64,000 nucleotides of DNA, from assembly GCF_019331795.1 (NCBI RefSeq), contig NZ_JAHPZL010000008.1:487004-551003 (forward strand). Reading direction: 5' to 3'. The notes under the pieces are model-generated. The model was not told the DNA's origin. It saw nothing but the letters and a program-made list of their open reading frames with translations, and searched no databases. The position numbers and the translations under genes are program-made. The stretch is from Austwickia sp. TVS 96-490-7B (GTDB lineage Bacteria; Actinomycetota; Actinomycetes; Actinomycetales; Dermatophilaceae). Shown here in pieces: positions 1-8,845 of the stretch (position 1 is its first letter; each line of letters starts with the position of its first letter).

Positions 1-143
1 CCACGGTGATTCTCGCCACGTCCGCCCCTCGGGACTCGCACCGGCGAACCCGTTGTGCGATGCGTCGGAAAGTGATGAGGTGAAGACACGCGCAGTTCCC
101 GCCGTGGTGGACCGCCCGGCGGGTGAGGACTCGAGGAGACAAC

Positions 144-551
144 ATGACTCTTTCGAACGAGATCTCCGAGGCCGACGCCAAGCCGGCCGACACCATTGAG
201 GTCGTCCAGCACGTCCCTCGCCCTCTGGGCGAGGTGTGGCGACGCCTGACCGAACGAGAAGGCATCGAAGCTTTCCTCGGTGAGGGCGCCATGCTGGGCG
301 GCAAGGGAGACTCTTGGCATGCCGCCGATGGCACGTACGGCGTCACGCGGAGTTACCACCCTGAACAACAGGTGCGAGTCTCCTGGCATGCAGACGCCGA
401 CGCCCCTGCGACCATGGTGGATCTGCAAATGGCTGCCGAAGGCGAAGGCACCATGTTGACGCTGCGCCACGAACATCTGACTCAAGACATGGACCGAGAA
501 GCCCTGGTGGCACGTTGGGACGCCGCCATGCATCGGCTCACCCAAATCTGA
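144..551 (+). CDS. SRPBCC (START/AHSA1-like) family protein
   Basis: Protein of 135 aa with the layout of the AHSA1/START-like SRPBCC fold: an N-terminal beta strand (IEVVQHVPRPLGEVWRRLTE, about residues 18-37), then ligand-cavity strands and a C-terminal helix (DREALVARWDAAMHRL). Members bind hydrophobic ligands or act as Hsp90 co-chaperone-like modules; no substrate can be named here. I chose ATG 144 over an in-frame GTG at 123 because GAGGAGAC lies just upstream of 144. No signal peptide or membrane segment, so cytosolic. It is convergent with the small gene at 630-821, with a strong hairpin between them. The family call is from overall pattern. Confidence 0.75.
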   Translation: MTLSNEISEADAKPADTIEVVQHVPRPLGEVWRRLTEREGIEAFLGEGAMLGGKGDSWHAADGTYGVTRSYHPEQQVRVSWHADADAPATMVDLQMAAEGEGTMLTLRHEHLTQDMDREALVARWDAAMHRLTQI

Positions 552-593
552 CCGACGTCGGTGACGGGTCGTTCCGGCCCGCGACCACTGCAT

Positions 594-623
594 TGATGCC
601 GGTCTCTGCGGGGACCGGCATCA
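594..623. terminator. bidirectional hairpin terminator
   Basis: Perfect inverted repeat with 11-bp arms (TGATGCCGGTC and its complement) and an 8-nt loop, lying between two convergent genes. No strong T tract on either side, as is common in actinobacteria. Confidence 0.65.
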
Positions 624-629
624 GCTGCG

Positions 630-821
630 TCACCGATCAGCGTCATCCTCCTGCGCCCGGCGTTGATCCTCCTCATCCCAGGCCTGGGTGCGCTCCTTAG
701 CCCGGTCCAGAGCAGCTGTGGCCTGCTCAATCGTGGGATAAGGCCCCATCAGATTTTCTTTCCGGGATGTGTGCCCGTCTTCCTCCACCTGACCGGTGTT
801 GATGTTGTACCAGTACGCCAT
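630..821 (-). CDS. small conserved actinobacterial protein (YWYN type)
   Basis: Acidic, hydrophilic 63-aa protein beginning MAYWYNINTGQVEEDGH, followed by SRKENLMGPYPT and a helical, charged C-terminus. I recall this pattern as a small protein conserved in actinobacteria, often near map; it is sometimes auto-annotated as SPOR-like or, wrongly, as methionine aminopeptidase. The second ATG (821) is preferred because GGAGG sits 7 nt before it, whereas the first ATG (827) is only 1 nt from that GGAGG. It is divergent from map. Function unknown; the N-terminal aromatic motif and the PYPT motif are the conserved-looking parts. Confidence 0.7.
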   Translation of the reverse strand: MAYWYNINTGQVEEDGHTSRKENLMGPYPTIEQATAALDRAKERTQAWDEEDQRRAQEDDADR

Positions 822-969
822 GACCATTCCTCCAGGTCCATGTCGACGATCGACCCGCCCGACCGTATCCCTCAGGGATGCACCGTAGTCCGTGATCCGC
901 AGCCGATGGCGTCATTCCGCTGATGCCTCGCACCGTGGACCGCTATCGAGCGACTCGGGAGAGGTTTGG

Positions 970-984
970 CACAATCGGCCCATG
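970..984 (+). promoter_or_regulatory. -10 element for leaderless map
   Basis: CACAAT at 970-975 lies 6 nt before the map ATG at 982, and there is no Shine-Dalgarno sequence. The geometry places the transcription start at or next to the A of ATG. Confidence 0.45.
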
Positions 985-1851
985 CCCGCCACCGCGTCCA
1001 GCGCACCATTGACTCCCGGCCTGGTGACCCCAGGCCGCCCGGTCCCCTCGTCGATCGCCCGCCCCGAGTACGTCGGCCGTCCCGAACCCCGCCCGTTTGA
1101 GGGCAGCGAAGTCAAGGATGCCGAGACGATCGAAAAAATGCGGATTGCCGGGCGGATTGCCGCCGGCGCTCTGCAGGCGGGCGGGGAGGCCGTCGCACCC
1201 GGAGTCACCACCGACGAGTTGGATCGAGTGGTGCACGAATACCTCTGTGACCACGGCGCTTACCCGTCACCGTTGAGCTATCGCGGATTCCCGAAGTCGT
1301 TGTGCACCTCGGTGAACGAGGTCATCTGCCACGGCATCCCTGACGACCGGGCGCTCCTGGAGGGAGACATCGTCAACCTGGATGTCACCTGCTTCATTCA
1401 CGGAGTGCACGGCGACACCAACGCGACCTTCCCGGTCGGTGAGATCGACGAGGAGTCCGCGACCCTGGTCGAAGTGACCCGCGAGTCGCTGCGCCGAGGG
1501 ATCAAAGCGGTCCGCCCGGGCCGGGAGCTCAACGTCATCGGCCGGGTCATCGAAAGTTACGCTCGCCGTTTTGGCTACGGCGTGGTCCGGGACTACACCG
1601 GGCACGGCATCGGCACGACCTTCCATTCAGGGTTGATCGTCCCGCATTACGACGCCGCTCCCGGCTACGCCACAATTCTGGAAGAAGGCATGACCTTCAC
1701 CATCGAGCCGATGCTGAATCTCGGTACGCCGGAATGGGATCTGTGGGACGACGACTGGACCGTGGTGACCGCCGACCTTCGTCGGTCAGCGCAATTCGAG
1801 CACACCATCTTGGTGACAGCGTCCGGGGCTGAGATCCTGACGCTGCCCTGA
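982..1851 (+). CDS. map: methionine aminopeptidase, type I
   Basis: Removes N-terminal methionine from nascent proteins. The 289-aa protein carries all five metal ligands in pita-bread order: Asp in NLDVTCF, Asp in HGDTNATF, His in the [11 protein letters not shown] block, Glu in FTIEPML and Glu in QFEHTIL. The roughly 40-residue N-terminal extension, rich in Pro and containing [10 protein letters not shown], is typical of actinobacterial MapB-type enzymes. ATG 982 was chosen over upstream in-frame codons because the conserved extension starts there and a -10-like CACAAT sits 6 nt upstream, suggesting a leaderless mRNA. It is followed by ppgK in the same direction after 64 nt. Confidence 0.95.
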   Translation: MPATASSAPLTPGLVTPGRPVPSSIARPEYVGRPEPRPFEGSEVKDAETIEKMRIAGRIAAGALQAGGEAVAPGVTTDELDRVVHEYLCDHGAYPSPLSYRGFPKSLCTSVNEVICHGIPDDRALLEGDIVNLDVTCFIHGVHGDTNATFPVGEIDEESATLVEVTRESLRRGIKAVRPGRELNVIGRVIESYARRFGYGVVRDYTGHGIGTTFHSGLIVPHYDAAPGYATILEEGMTFTIEPMLNLGTPEWDLWDDDWTVVTADLRRSAQFEHTILVTASGAEILTLP

Positions 1852-1915
1852 TTACTTCGGCCGCGTGTACGCTCACCGCTGACACGCAGCTCCGCCCCGG
1901 AAAGGACACCTTTCG

Positions 1916-2680
1916 ATGGTCAGCCCTTCTTTTCCTCTTGGCATCGACATTGGCGGTAGCGGCGTGAAAGGTGCGCCGGTCGACTTGGAGACCGGTGAGT
2001 TTGTCGCTGATCGGTTGCGGATCGAGACGCCACAGCCAGCCACCCCGGAGGCCGTGGCGGATGTGGTGGCCCGAGTGGCTGAGGAATTCGCGTCGTACAC
2101 CGGCGATTCTCCGGTGGGGGTGACGATCCCTGGGATCGTCCGTGGGGGCATCATGCGATCCGCCGCCAATATCGACAAGTCGTGGATCGGCATCGATGTC
2201 AACGCACTCTTTAGCGAACGCCTGGGACGTCCAGTGAGTGTGCTCAATGACGCCGACGCCGCCGGGATCGCCGAGTTGCACTACGGGGCAGCGAAGGGCG
2301 CCCCTGGCACGGTGCTGCTGGCCACGTTGGGGACGGGGATCGGCACCGCCCTACTGGTCGACGGAGTCCTTGTCCCCAACACCGAGTTTGGCCACCTGGA
2401 GATCGATGGGGTCGATGCGGAGACCCGCGCCTCCGCTGCGGTGCGTGACCGGGAACAGCTGAAGTGGCCCGAGTGGGCGGCCCGACTGCAAACCTATTTC
2501 GCCCACGTCGAGATGCTGCTCTCACCTGACCTGATCGTCGTCGGTGGCGGCGTGAGCAAAAAAGCTCATAAGTTCCTCCCGCTGCTTGACTTGCAGACGC
2601 CGATCATCCCGGCCACCCTGCGCAATGCCGCCGGGATCGTGGGCGCGGCATGGTTCGCGGTGCAGGCCACGCAACACTGA
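1916..2680 (+). CDS. ppgK: polyphosphate glucokinase
   Basis: Phosphorylates glucose to glucose-6-phosphate using polyphosphate or ATP, the usual actinobacterial glucokinase. The 254-aa ROK-family protein starts with the phosphate-binding loop [12 protein letters not shown] (about residues 6-17) and has [13 protein letters not shown] (second phosphate loop) followed by EFGHLEI in the sugar-binding region. The length matches PpgK. ATG 1916 is preceded by GGAAAGGA. A possible -10 (TACGCT, about 1868) lies in the short map-ppgK gap. A perfect 14-bp hairpin follows the stop codon and abuts guaB1. Confidence 0.93.
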   Translation: MVSPSFPLGIDIGGSGVKGAPVDLETGEFVADRLRIETPQPATPEAVADVVARVAEEFASYTGDSPVGVTIPGIVRGGIMRSAANIDKSWIGIDVNALFSERLGRPVSVLNDADAAGIAELHYGAAKGAPGTVLLATLGTGIGTALLVDGVLVPNTEFGHLEIDGVDAETRASAAVRDREQLKWPEWAARLQTYFAHVEMLLSPDLIVVGGGVSKKAHKFLPLLDLQTPIIPATLRNAAGIVGAAWFAVQATQH

Positions 2681-2689
2681 CCATTCCAG

Positions 2690-2723
2690 AGGTGGCGACG
2701 GGCGTCACAGCCCGTCGCCACCT
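2690..2723 (+). terminator. strong hairpin between ppgK and guaB1
   Basis: Perfect 14-bp inverted repeat (AGGTGGCGACGGGC and its complement) with loop GTCACA. It is the likely ppgK terminator, although it ends only 3 nt before the guaB1 start codon and has no T tract. Confidence 0.7.
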
Positions 2724-2726
2724 ACC

Positions 2727-4193
2727 ATGGCGGTCGTGGAATTCCTCAACGGGCAGCGCCCCTCGCACGACCTGACCTACAACGACGTCTTCATGGTGCC
2801 CTCGCGGTCCTCGATCGCCTCCCGGCTCGATGTGGATCTGACCACGCCGGACAGCGTCGGCACTTCGGTGCCCATCGTGGTCGCCAACATGACCGCGGTC
2901 TCTGGGCGACGGATGGCCGAGACAGTGGCGCGTCGAGGAGCCATCGCCATCATCCCGCAGGACATTGCTGACGGCGCGGTAGAAAAAACAGTTCGTCGCG
3001 TCAAAAACGCCCACCCGGTGTTTGAAACACCCATCGTGATCACCCCCCATGCGCCGGTCGCAGAGGTCCTTGCGCTGCTCGGCAAACGGGCACATGGCGC
3101 AGCTGTGGTCGTCGACGACGGACACCCGGTAGGGATCATCACCGAACAGGACTGCCACGAAGTCGACCGGTTCTCCACCGTCGGCGAAGTCATGAGCCAC
3201 GACCTGATCACCCTCTCCCCCGACGTCGACCTCGACGCAGCCTTCGACGAGCTGCATGCCCACCGGTTGGGGATCGCCCCCGTCGTCGACGGCGACCAGC
3301 TGCTCGGGGTCCTCACCCGACGTGGCATCCTGCGTTCCACGATCTACACCCCAGCACTGGATCCAGACGGTCGGCTCATGGTCGGCGCTGCGGTCGGCAT
3401 CAATGGGGACGTCGCTGGCCGCGCCCGCACCCTGCTGTCCTACGGCGTGGATGTCCTCGTCGTCGACACCGCTCACGGACACCAAGAACGCATGATCGAA
3501 GCGCTGTCGGTGGTGCGCGCCGCCCGCGACGAGCACGCAGCAGCCACCGGTCGGCGGATCCCCATCGCTGCAGGAAACGTCGTCGCTGCTGACGGCGCCC
3601 GTGACCTCGCAGCAAGCGGCGCGGACATCATCAAGGTCGGCGTTGGGCCTGGCGCAATGTGCACCACTCGCATGATGACTGGAGTAGGACGTCCCCAATT
3701 CTCCGCGGTCCTGGAGTGCTCGGCCGCAGCGAAGGACTGCGGTGCCGCAGTTTGGGCGGACGGCGGCGTCAAATATCCCCGCGACGTGGCCCTAGGACTT
3801 GCCGCCGGAGCAGCCAGCGTCATGATCGGCTCATGGTTTGCCGGGACCTACGAGTCCCCCGGAGACCTGCTGCGTGATGCTGACGGGAAGCTCTACAAGG
3901 AAAGCTTCGGCATGGCCTCGGCCCGCGCCGTACGCAACCGGACCCGGGAAGCCAGCGCCTTCTCCCGTGCCCGGGCTGCACTCTTCGAGGAGGGGATCTC
4001 CTCGTCCAAGATGTACCTCGAACCAGGCCGCCCCGGGGTGGAAGATCTGATGGATCAGATCATCTCCGGAGTGCGTAGCGCCTTTACCTACGCCGGCGCC
4101 GAGACCATCGGGCAATTCCATGCGCGGGCCGTCGTCGGCCTGCAGAGCGTCACCGGGTACGACGAAGGGCGCCCCCGCCACACCTCCTGGTGA
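2727..4193 (+). CDS. guaB1: GuaB1 family IMP dehydrogenase-related protein (probable GMP reductase)
   Basis: A 488-aa member of the IMPDH/GMPR superfamily. The N-terminus (FLNGQRPSHDLTYNDVF) matches actinobacterial GuaB1. Two CBS domains are inserted at about residues 95-210 (for example HPVGIITEQD and QLLGVLTRRG). The catalytic loop GVGPGAMCTTRMMTG (cysteine at about residue 312) and the phosphate-binding MIGSWFAGT region are intact. Mycobacterial GuaB1 has been reported to act as GMP reductase in purine salvage rather than as IMPDH; that assignment is by family. ATG 2727 fits the family N-terminus, but there is no Shine-Dalgarno site: a 14-bp hairpin ends 3 nt upstream. Confidence 0.88.
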   Translation: MAVVEFLNGQRPSHDLTYNDVFMVPSRSSIASRLDVDLTTPDSVGTSVPIVVANMTAVSGRRMAETVARRGAIAIIPQDIADGAVEKTVRRVKNAHPVFETPIVITPHAPVAEVLALLGKRAHGAAVVVDDGHPVGIITEQDCHEVDRFSTVGEVMSHDLITLSPDVDLDAAFDELHAHRLGIAPVVDGDQLLGVLTRRGILRSTIYTPALDPDGRLMVGAAVGINGDVAGRARTLLSYGVDVLVVDTAHGHQERMIEALSVVRAARDEHAAATGRRIPIAAGNVVAADGARDLAASGADIIKVGVGPGAMCTTRMMTGVGRPQFSAVLECSAAAKDCGAAVWADGGVKYPRDVALGLAAGAASVMIGSWFAGTYESPGDLLRDADGKLYKESFGMASARAVRNRTREASAFSRARAALFEEGISSSKMYLEPGRPGVEDLMDQIISGVRSAFTYAGAETIGQFHARAVVGLQSVTGYDEGRPRHTSW

Positions 4194-4202
4194 TGTCGGC
4201 TC

Positions 4203-4230
4203 CCCGGGGCCTGTCACTAACGGTCCCGGG
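4203..4230. terminator. hairpin between convergent genes
   Basis: Arms CCCGGGGCC and GGTCCCGGG (one mismatch) around a 10-nt loop, placed between the convergent ends of guaB1 and the lipoprotein gene. Confidence 0.5.
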
Positions 4231-4238
4231 AAGCCAGG

Positions 4239-5870
4239 TCACCCGCCGTACGTCGTCGTGCGGGTCGGCGGCAGCCAATACGACGCAAGATTGTCCCGCG
4301 CCCGATGTCGAGCACCTGCCTTCGCGCTCGCGAACTCACTGAGAATGCGACGCGTGATGGCGGTGCTGATCCGGGCGGTGTCCGCGTCCGGAGACGTCAG
4401 TCCGCGCGGCCAGCCGAGAGTTCCGGCAGCGAAGATCCCCGCACCAGCGGGATGAGTCGTGTAAAGCCCGGTATATGCCGTGCTCGCGCCCCGACAGTCG
4501 ACGGTGCCGTACGCGACCACCTGTCGTGGCCCCGGCGTGGGCGAACCGGTGTAGGCGCGGTCGATTTCGTTACCGACGACCCCTTTGAGGCGCGTCCCAG
4601 CGACCGCTCCAGTCCCCTGGTAACCCCACCAGGTCGGGTCGGTCACTGTCCAGTCCCCGGCGACTGGATTGCAGTCATAAGCCACTCCGGCCAGTTCGGA
4701 CTCGGCCACCTCGTGTGGGGGGTGACGGAACTTCGTGGTGGCGTTGACCGGATCGCTACCGGCAAGCGGATCTTCAGCGGCGTCTTTTGTCGCATAGATC
4801 ACTCGGGGACGACCATCCCGGCGTCCGGCCACACTCGCCGGACCCGATGCGGCGCCGATCATCCGGATCCGCCAGTACGCCGTGTTCGCCCCGAACGACG
4901 CAAAATTCGTGCCCTGGCTGATAGCCCCGATCATTCGAGCGCGCATCGCCGCGGTCCAGTATTCGCTATGACCTCCGAAGGAGATTCCAGCAGCTCCGTC
5001 GACCAGGTCGGGTTGCACCGCCAGGTCGTAGTCGGTCACCCAGGCCAGCGGCAGGCCAGATGCTTCTGCGGCACGAATAATCGGTAGATCCATCGAAAAA
5101 AACTGCCCCGCACCGGATTCAGCGGCGTACGGCCGGTCAAAACTGACTGCCCGAGCTCGGGAGGCCAGGCTGCCGTCTGGGCCGTGATAGAGGCTGTGCC
5201 CTCCCCAGTCGTTGTAAGCCTGATAGGTCAACACTGAGCTGACCAGCAACATCCGTCCCCGAGCGTGTGCGCTCCGCACGGTCAGCGGGACGTATCGAGT
5301 CGCTCCCGCTCCGGGAGAGGTCACCGCGATCAGGTAGGCCCCCTCCGGCCAATCCTTCGTGGGCACGGTGGCACTGCGCGCCCACGGCGCGACATCGGTG
5401 GAGGTCGGTCCAGCCCCGGTGATCTCCGCGGCAGCTTGGCCAAGATCAGTGCTTTTTCCCTGCTCAGATGCTGTGGCCTGTCCGCTCCACAGCTGTCGAG
5501 CGCCAGCCCCGCCGTACTCTCCCATCCGATAGGCGACCACCGTGACCGGTCCGGGTTTGCCGGAGACATAGACTCCCACGTCCTCCCCTGGCCGCACTGA
5601 CACTCGGTCGAGGAAAGCAGCCAGGCCAGGGCGTCCCCGGAATTTCTCATCGGCGTACCAGTCCTTGTCGCCGGATCTGGCGTTCTCCGCGCGGACCGCT
5701 GCTGACCACCCTGGTGGGTTATCCGTCGTTGTCGTAGCACTGGCGCCAGCGGGAGCCGACTCCCCTGGAGCAGAGGGGGACGGTGAGGGGCCAGAACAGG
5801 AAAGCGCACTTGCGGTGAGCAAGATCAGCGCAACGGCTCGTAGCGCGCGCTGGGGGCGTGAAGGCTGCAC
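4239..5870 (-). CDS. lipoprotein with N,N-dimethylformamidase beta-subunit-like domain
   Basis: A 543-aa exported protein. The N-terminus has an Arg-rich n-region, a hydrophobic stretch (ALILLTASA) and a probable lipobox ending ALSC, followed by a Ser/Pro/Ala/Thr linker, so it is likely anchored to the outer face of the membrane. The body resembles the C-terminal domain of the N,N-dimethylformamidase large subunit, including SYQAYNDWGGHSLY-type and GHSEYW motifs (about residues 215-320), as in many actinobacterial secreted proteins of unknown role. No substrate can be inferred. It stands alone between guaB1 (convergent) and rnpB. The first ATG is used because it opens the signal peptide. Confidence 0.72.
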   Translation of the reverse strand: MQPSRPQRALRAVALILLTASALSCSGPSPSPSAPGESAPAGASATTTTDNPPGWSAAVRAENARSGDKDWYADEKFRGRPGLAAFLDRVSVRPGEDVGVYVSGKPGPVTVVAYRMGEYGGAGARQLWSGQATASEQGKSTDLGQAAAEITGAGPTSTDVAPWARSATVPTKDWPEGAYLIAVTSPGAGATRYVPLTVRSAHARGRMLLVSSVLTYQAYNDWGGHSLYHGPDGSLASRARAVSFDRPYAAESGAGQFFSMDLPIIRAAEASGLPLAWVTDYDLAVQPDLVDGAAGISFGGHSEYWTAAMRARMIGAISQGTNFASFGANTAYWRIRMIGAASGPASVAGRRDGRPRVIYATKDAAEDPLAGSDPVNATTKFRHPPHEVAESELAGVAYDCNPVAGDWTVTDPTWWGYQGTGAVAGTRLKGVVGNEIDRAYTGSPTPGPRQVVAYGTVDCRGASTAYTGLYTTHPAGAGIFAAGTLGWPRGLTSPDADTARISTAITRRILSEFASAKAGARHRARDNLASYWLPPTRTTTYGG

Positions 5871-5940
5871 GATCGATCAGCCTAGAAGAGACAAGACAAC
5901 CTGCAGGTACGCCGATCTCGGCGTGGCGTCTCAGACAAGG

Positions 5941-6333
5941 CGGATGAGTCGGCCTGTACGCCGGGTTCTGTCGAGGACGGTCATCCATCTCGGGTGACTG
6001 TTGCCAGCCACCTCCAGCGACCTACCCGTGCACTCGGGCGGGCAGCCCTCAAACGTGCACTGTCTGGTCTTGCTCCGGGTGGGGTTTACCGAGCCACGCC
6101 AGTCACCTGGCGTGCTGGTGGTCTCTTACACGCACCGTTTCACCCTTACCTGTCATCATCACTGGCGTGATCATGACAGGCGGTTTGTTTTCTGTGGCAC
6201 TGTCCCGCGGGTCGCCCCGGGTGGCCGCTAGCCACCACCCTGCCCTACGGAGCCCGGACGTTCCTCGGCGACAGACCCTACCGGCCTAAGCCGGGGGTGG
6301 CTGTCGACGCGACCGTCCAGCCGACTCATCCGC
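5941..6333 (-). ncRNA. rnpB: RNase P RNA, class A
   Basis: Catalytic RNA of RNase P, which matures tRNA 5' ends. On the minus strand the 5' segment GATGAGTCGGC pairs with the 3' segment GCCGACTCATC to form helix P1. The universally conserved GAGGAACGTCCGGGCTCC block (complement of 6249-6266) and the later GGGTAAGGGTGAAACGGTG and GTAAGAG blocks are present in the right order. The total of about 393 nt suits a high-GC class A RNA. Exact ends are set from the P1 pairing only. Confidence 0.93.
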
Positions 6334-6380
6334 GCGGTCATCATAACGCCATCAGCGAGGGATCCGTGACCTCGGCCCGA

Positions 6381-7259
6381 TTAACCGGCTGCTAGGGACA
6401 TACACCGTGCCACCACTTGCCCCACCCCGTCCTCGTCATGATGGGGAATGACAGCAGATACTTTCGCTGCCACCTGCGGGTGGGCATTAATCGGCGCGAA
6501 GGACAACCCTGACCAGCCCAGCATCGGCAAGTCATTGGGCATATCACCGAACGACCACACCTGCGCAGCGATATGACCTCGATCCTGACACCACCGGGCC
6601 AATGCCCGAGCTTTGGTCACCTCCGGGGAGGTCAACTCCAACAGCCCAGCTGCGCCCGAGAACGCCAAATGCGCCCGATCCTCCACCACCGCACCCACCA
6701 AGGCATACACCTGGTCACCGGGCACATCCGGGCAGCGCCCCAATAGCTTCCCGCCGCCGCTGCCATCGGCACCGGCGAACCAATCCCGCAGGTCATCGAC
6801 CACCAGGCTGGGATCGTCCCGCGGATCAGCGGCAAAACCTGCCTCCCGCACGAGACCAGTCGAGCTTTCAACCGCTAACACCATCTTCGGGAAATGCTGC
6901 TTCAACCGGGTGACAAGCTCTGTCACTGCTGTCGGGACGAAAGTGTGCTGCTCGACAATGGCACCATCCCCAGCGGACACCACGAACGCCCCATTCGCCG
7001 CGAGAATCACCCCGCCAGCAGGCACCATCGGTGCCACTGCGGTGAGCCATCGAGGCGGTCGGGCTGTCACCATCACATGCTCCCCGCCAGCGAGCAGATA
7101 GCGACGCACGATGTGGCGGGTGAAATCTGAAACGCTTCCGTCAGAGCGCAACAAGGTCCCGTCAAGGTCGGTGGCCAGCACCGCCGGAAAAGCCGCGTGC
7201 GCAATGACCGATTCCCAATCCGCACGTCCCACAAGGTCAGTGGACGTCACTGGCACCAT
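6381..7259 (-). CDS. HAD-superfamily hydrolase, Cof subfamily
   Basis: Probable sugar-phosphate or nucleotide phosphatase, about 292 aa. Motif I is ATDLDGTLL (nucleophile and acid/base Asp), motif II TARPP, motif III the Lys in SPEVTKARAL, and motif IV SFGDMPNDLPML, with a C2-type cap between. The start is uncertain: ATG 7259 is used with GGGGAAGG abutting it, while GTG 7250 has better spacing and ATG 7313 lies inside the upstream gene. The chosen frame overlaps the 3' end of the RNB gene by 23 nt, indicating cotranscription. Confidence 0.85.
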   Translation of the reverse strand: MVPVTSTDLVGRADWESVIAHAAFPAVLATDLDGTLLRSDGSVSDFTRHIVRRYLLAGGEHVMVTARPPRWLTAVAPMVPAGGVILAANGAFVVSAGDGAIVEQHTFVPTAVTELVTRLKQHFPKMVLAVESSTGLVREAGFAADPRDDPSLVVDDLRDWFAGADGSGGGKLLGRCPDVPGDQVYALVGAVVEDRAHLAFSGAAGLLELTSPEVTKARALARWCQDRGHIAAQVWSFGDMPNDLPMLGWSGLSFAPINAHPQVAAKVSAVIPHHDEDGVGQVVARCMSLAAG

Positions 7260-8790
7260 CCTTCCCCGCGGTTCCATCCTGGTCGCCGCTGCGGGAGGAG
7301 TCGCTGATGACAAAAGAGCTACGTCCCTCTAGGACATCCACCCCGGTCAAGGTGACCTGCACCCGGCTTCCCGGCGCCGCCTGCTGCGGGCATCTCGCCA
7401 CCACAGCCGGGTCGGTGATCTGGACAGTGCAGCCTTCGTCACCACGAGACTCCACGACAACAGCATCCCAACTCCGGCCCACCATTGGCGCCAGGACCGC
7501 GGCTTCAACGGCATCAGTGCAGGCACGCTCCACTGCCCCGGAGAGGCGGCCGCTGGCACTCATCACCTCAGGCAGCTGAGGAAGGGCGTGCCTGGCCCAC
7601 TCCGGCACGTCCTCGCCGGCACACAGCGCTGCACAGACCACGAGGCCGAACCGGTCCACGAGACGCCGTAACGGCGCCGTGACATGCGCGTACGGCGCAG
7701 CGAGCGCTGCATGTTCAGTGTGGGTAGGCAGCGTCCCGTCAAAAGGGGTGTATCCGGCGCCGCGGAATAGTGATGTCGCAGCGTGCATCAGCGCCACGTG
7801 GTGGGGGTCGCTGTGATCGAGGTGGCGGAGGAAGGCGCCGTAGGTCTGGCCCTCTGGCCAGTGGACCCCGAGAGCGGTGGCTTGCCTGCGGAACCGGTCC
7901 ATTCGGGTCGTGTCGGGGGCTGGCATGGTGCGCAGGATGCCGATGCCGCCACGCAGCATAATGTCCGCGGCAGACATCCCTGTCAGCAGCGAGATGTGGG
8001 CATTCCAGTCCTCGACAGGGGCCGGTGGGCGAAACCGGACCTGATATCCGGTCTCGGTGGTGATGACTTCCTGCTCGGGTTTGGGCAGGCTGGCTCCGCC
8101 CCGGCTGATTTCTTGTTCGATGCGCAGCAGCCCGATCTCGGCGAGGAGGAGGAGCATCGGGTCGGCCGTGCCCTGGTCAAGGTCATGTTGGACGCTGCCG
8201 TAGTCGAGTCGAGCAGCGCTACGGATCGTGGCACGTCGTAGATCGACATCAACGGGGAGGCCGTGCGCGTCTAGGGTGATCTGCCACACGAAAGCTGGCC
8301 GGTCTTGCCCTGGAAGCAGGCTGGCGGCACCTTCGCAGAGTCGAGGCGGGTGCAGCGGCGCGGCCCGGTCCGGCAGGTAGATGGTCTCGCCTCGCCGTCG
8401 GGCTTCCTGGTCGATCGCACCGCCGGGGGCAACGAAGGAGGGGACATCGGCGATGGCATATCGCACCAGGTAACCCTGGTCATGTCGTTGCAGGTGCAGC
8501 GCTTGGTCGAGATCCATGCTGCCGGGCGGGTCGATAGTGATGAACGGCAGTCCGGTCATGTCGATCCACGCCGGTGGCTCGCTCTGGGCGGCGCGTTCTG
8601 CTTCCGCGAGGACTTCGGCTGGGAAGTCACCTGGTACGGCGAGGCGGCGACGGATCGCCGCAAACGCTTCCCTCAGCTCGTCATGGTCAGCGTCAGCCCG
8701 CGAGGGTACGTCGGGAATATCCCCGACGCTGAGGGAGCCGTGGGGCTGAGGTGGGTGAGCAGGTCCGAGAACGAGTCGACGCTGAGCCAT
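7237..8790 (-). CDS. RNB-domain 3'-5' exoribonuclease
   Basis: A 517-aa RNase II/R-type enzyme for RNA turnover. The RNB catalytic signature FITIDPPGSMDLDQAL (about residues 87-102) has the cluster of metal-binding Asp residues, followed by YAIADVPSFV and later HTEHAALAAPYAHVTAPLRRLVDR, typical of the RNB core. N-terminal cold-shock domains are missing, as in the shorter actinobacterial version. Of two nearby starts (GTG 8796, ATG 8790) the ATG is used. It is followed by the overlapping HAD gene and preceded by the RNase HI fusion, so several nucleic-acid processing enzymes cluster here. Confidence 0.88.
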   Translation of the reverse strand: MAQRRLVLGPAHPPQPHGSLSVGDIPDVPSRADADHDELREAFAAIRRRLAVPGDFPAEVLAEAERAAQSEPPAWIDMTGLPFITIDPPGSMDLDQALHLQRHDQGYLVRYAIADVPSFVAPGGAIDQEARRRGETIYLPDRAAPLHPPRLCEGAASLLPGQDRPAFVWQITLDAHGLPVDVDLRRATIRSAARLDYGSVQHDLDQGTADPMLLLLAEIGLLRIEQEISRGGASLPKPEQEVITTETGYQVRFRPPAPVEDWNAHISLLTGMSAADIMLRGGIGILRTMPAPDTTRMDRFRRQATALGVHWPEGQTYGAFLRHLDHSDPHHVALMHAATSLFRGAGYTPFDGTLPTHTEHAALAAPYAHVTAPLRRLVDRFGLVVCAALCAGEDVPEWARHALPQLPEVMSASGRLSGAVERACTDAVEAAVLAPMVGRSWDAVVVESRGDEGCTVQITDPAVVARCPQQAAPGSRVQVTLTGVDVLEGRSSFVISDSSRSGDQDGTAGKDGASDVH

Positions 8791-8845
8791 GCACACACCC
8801 TACGAGGCTCCAGCCGCCAGTGATCTGTCCAGGTTGCCAGTCCGG

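Noticed and set aside
1..143. Possible gene end or start at the left edge
   Set aside because: Short frames on both strands, none recognisable; treated as intergenic.
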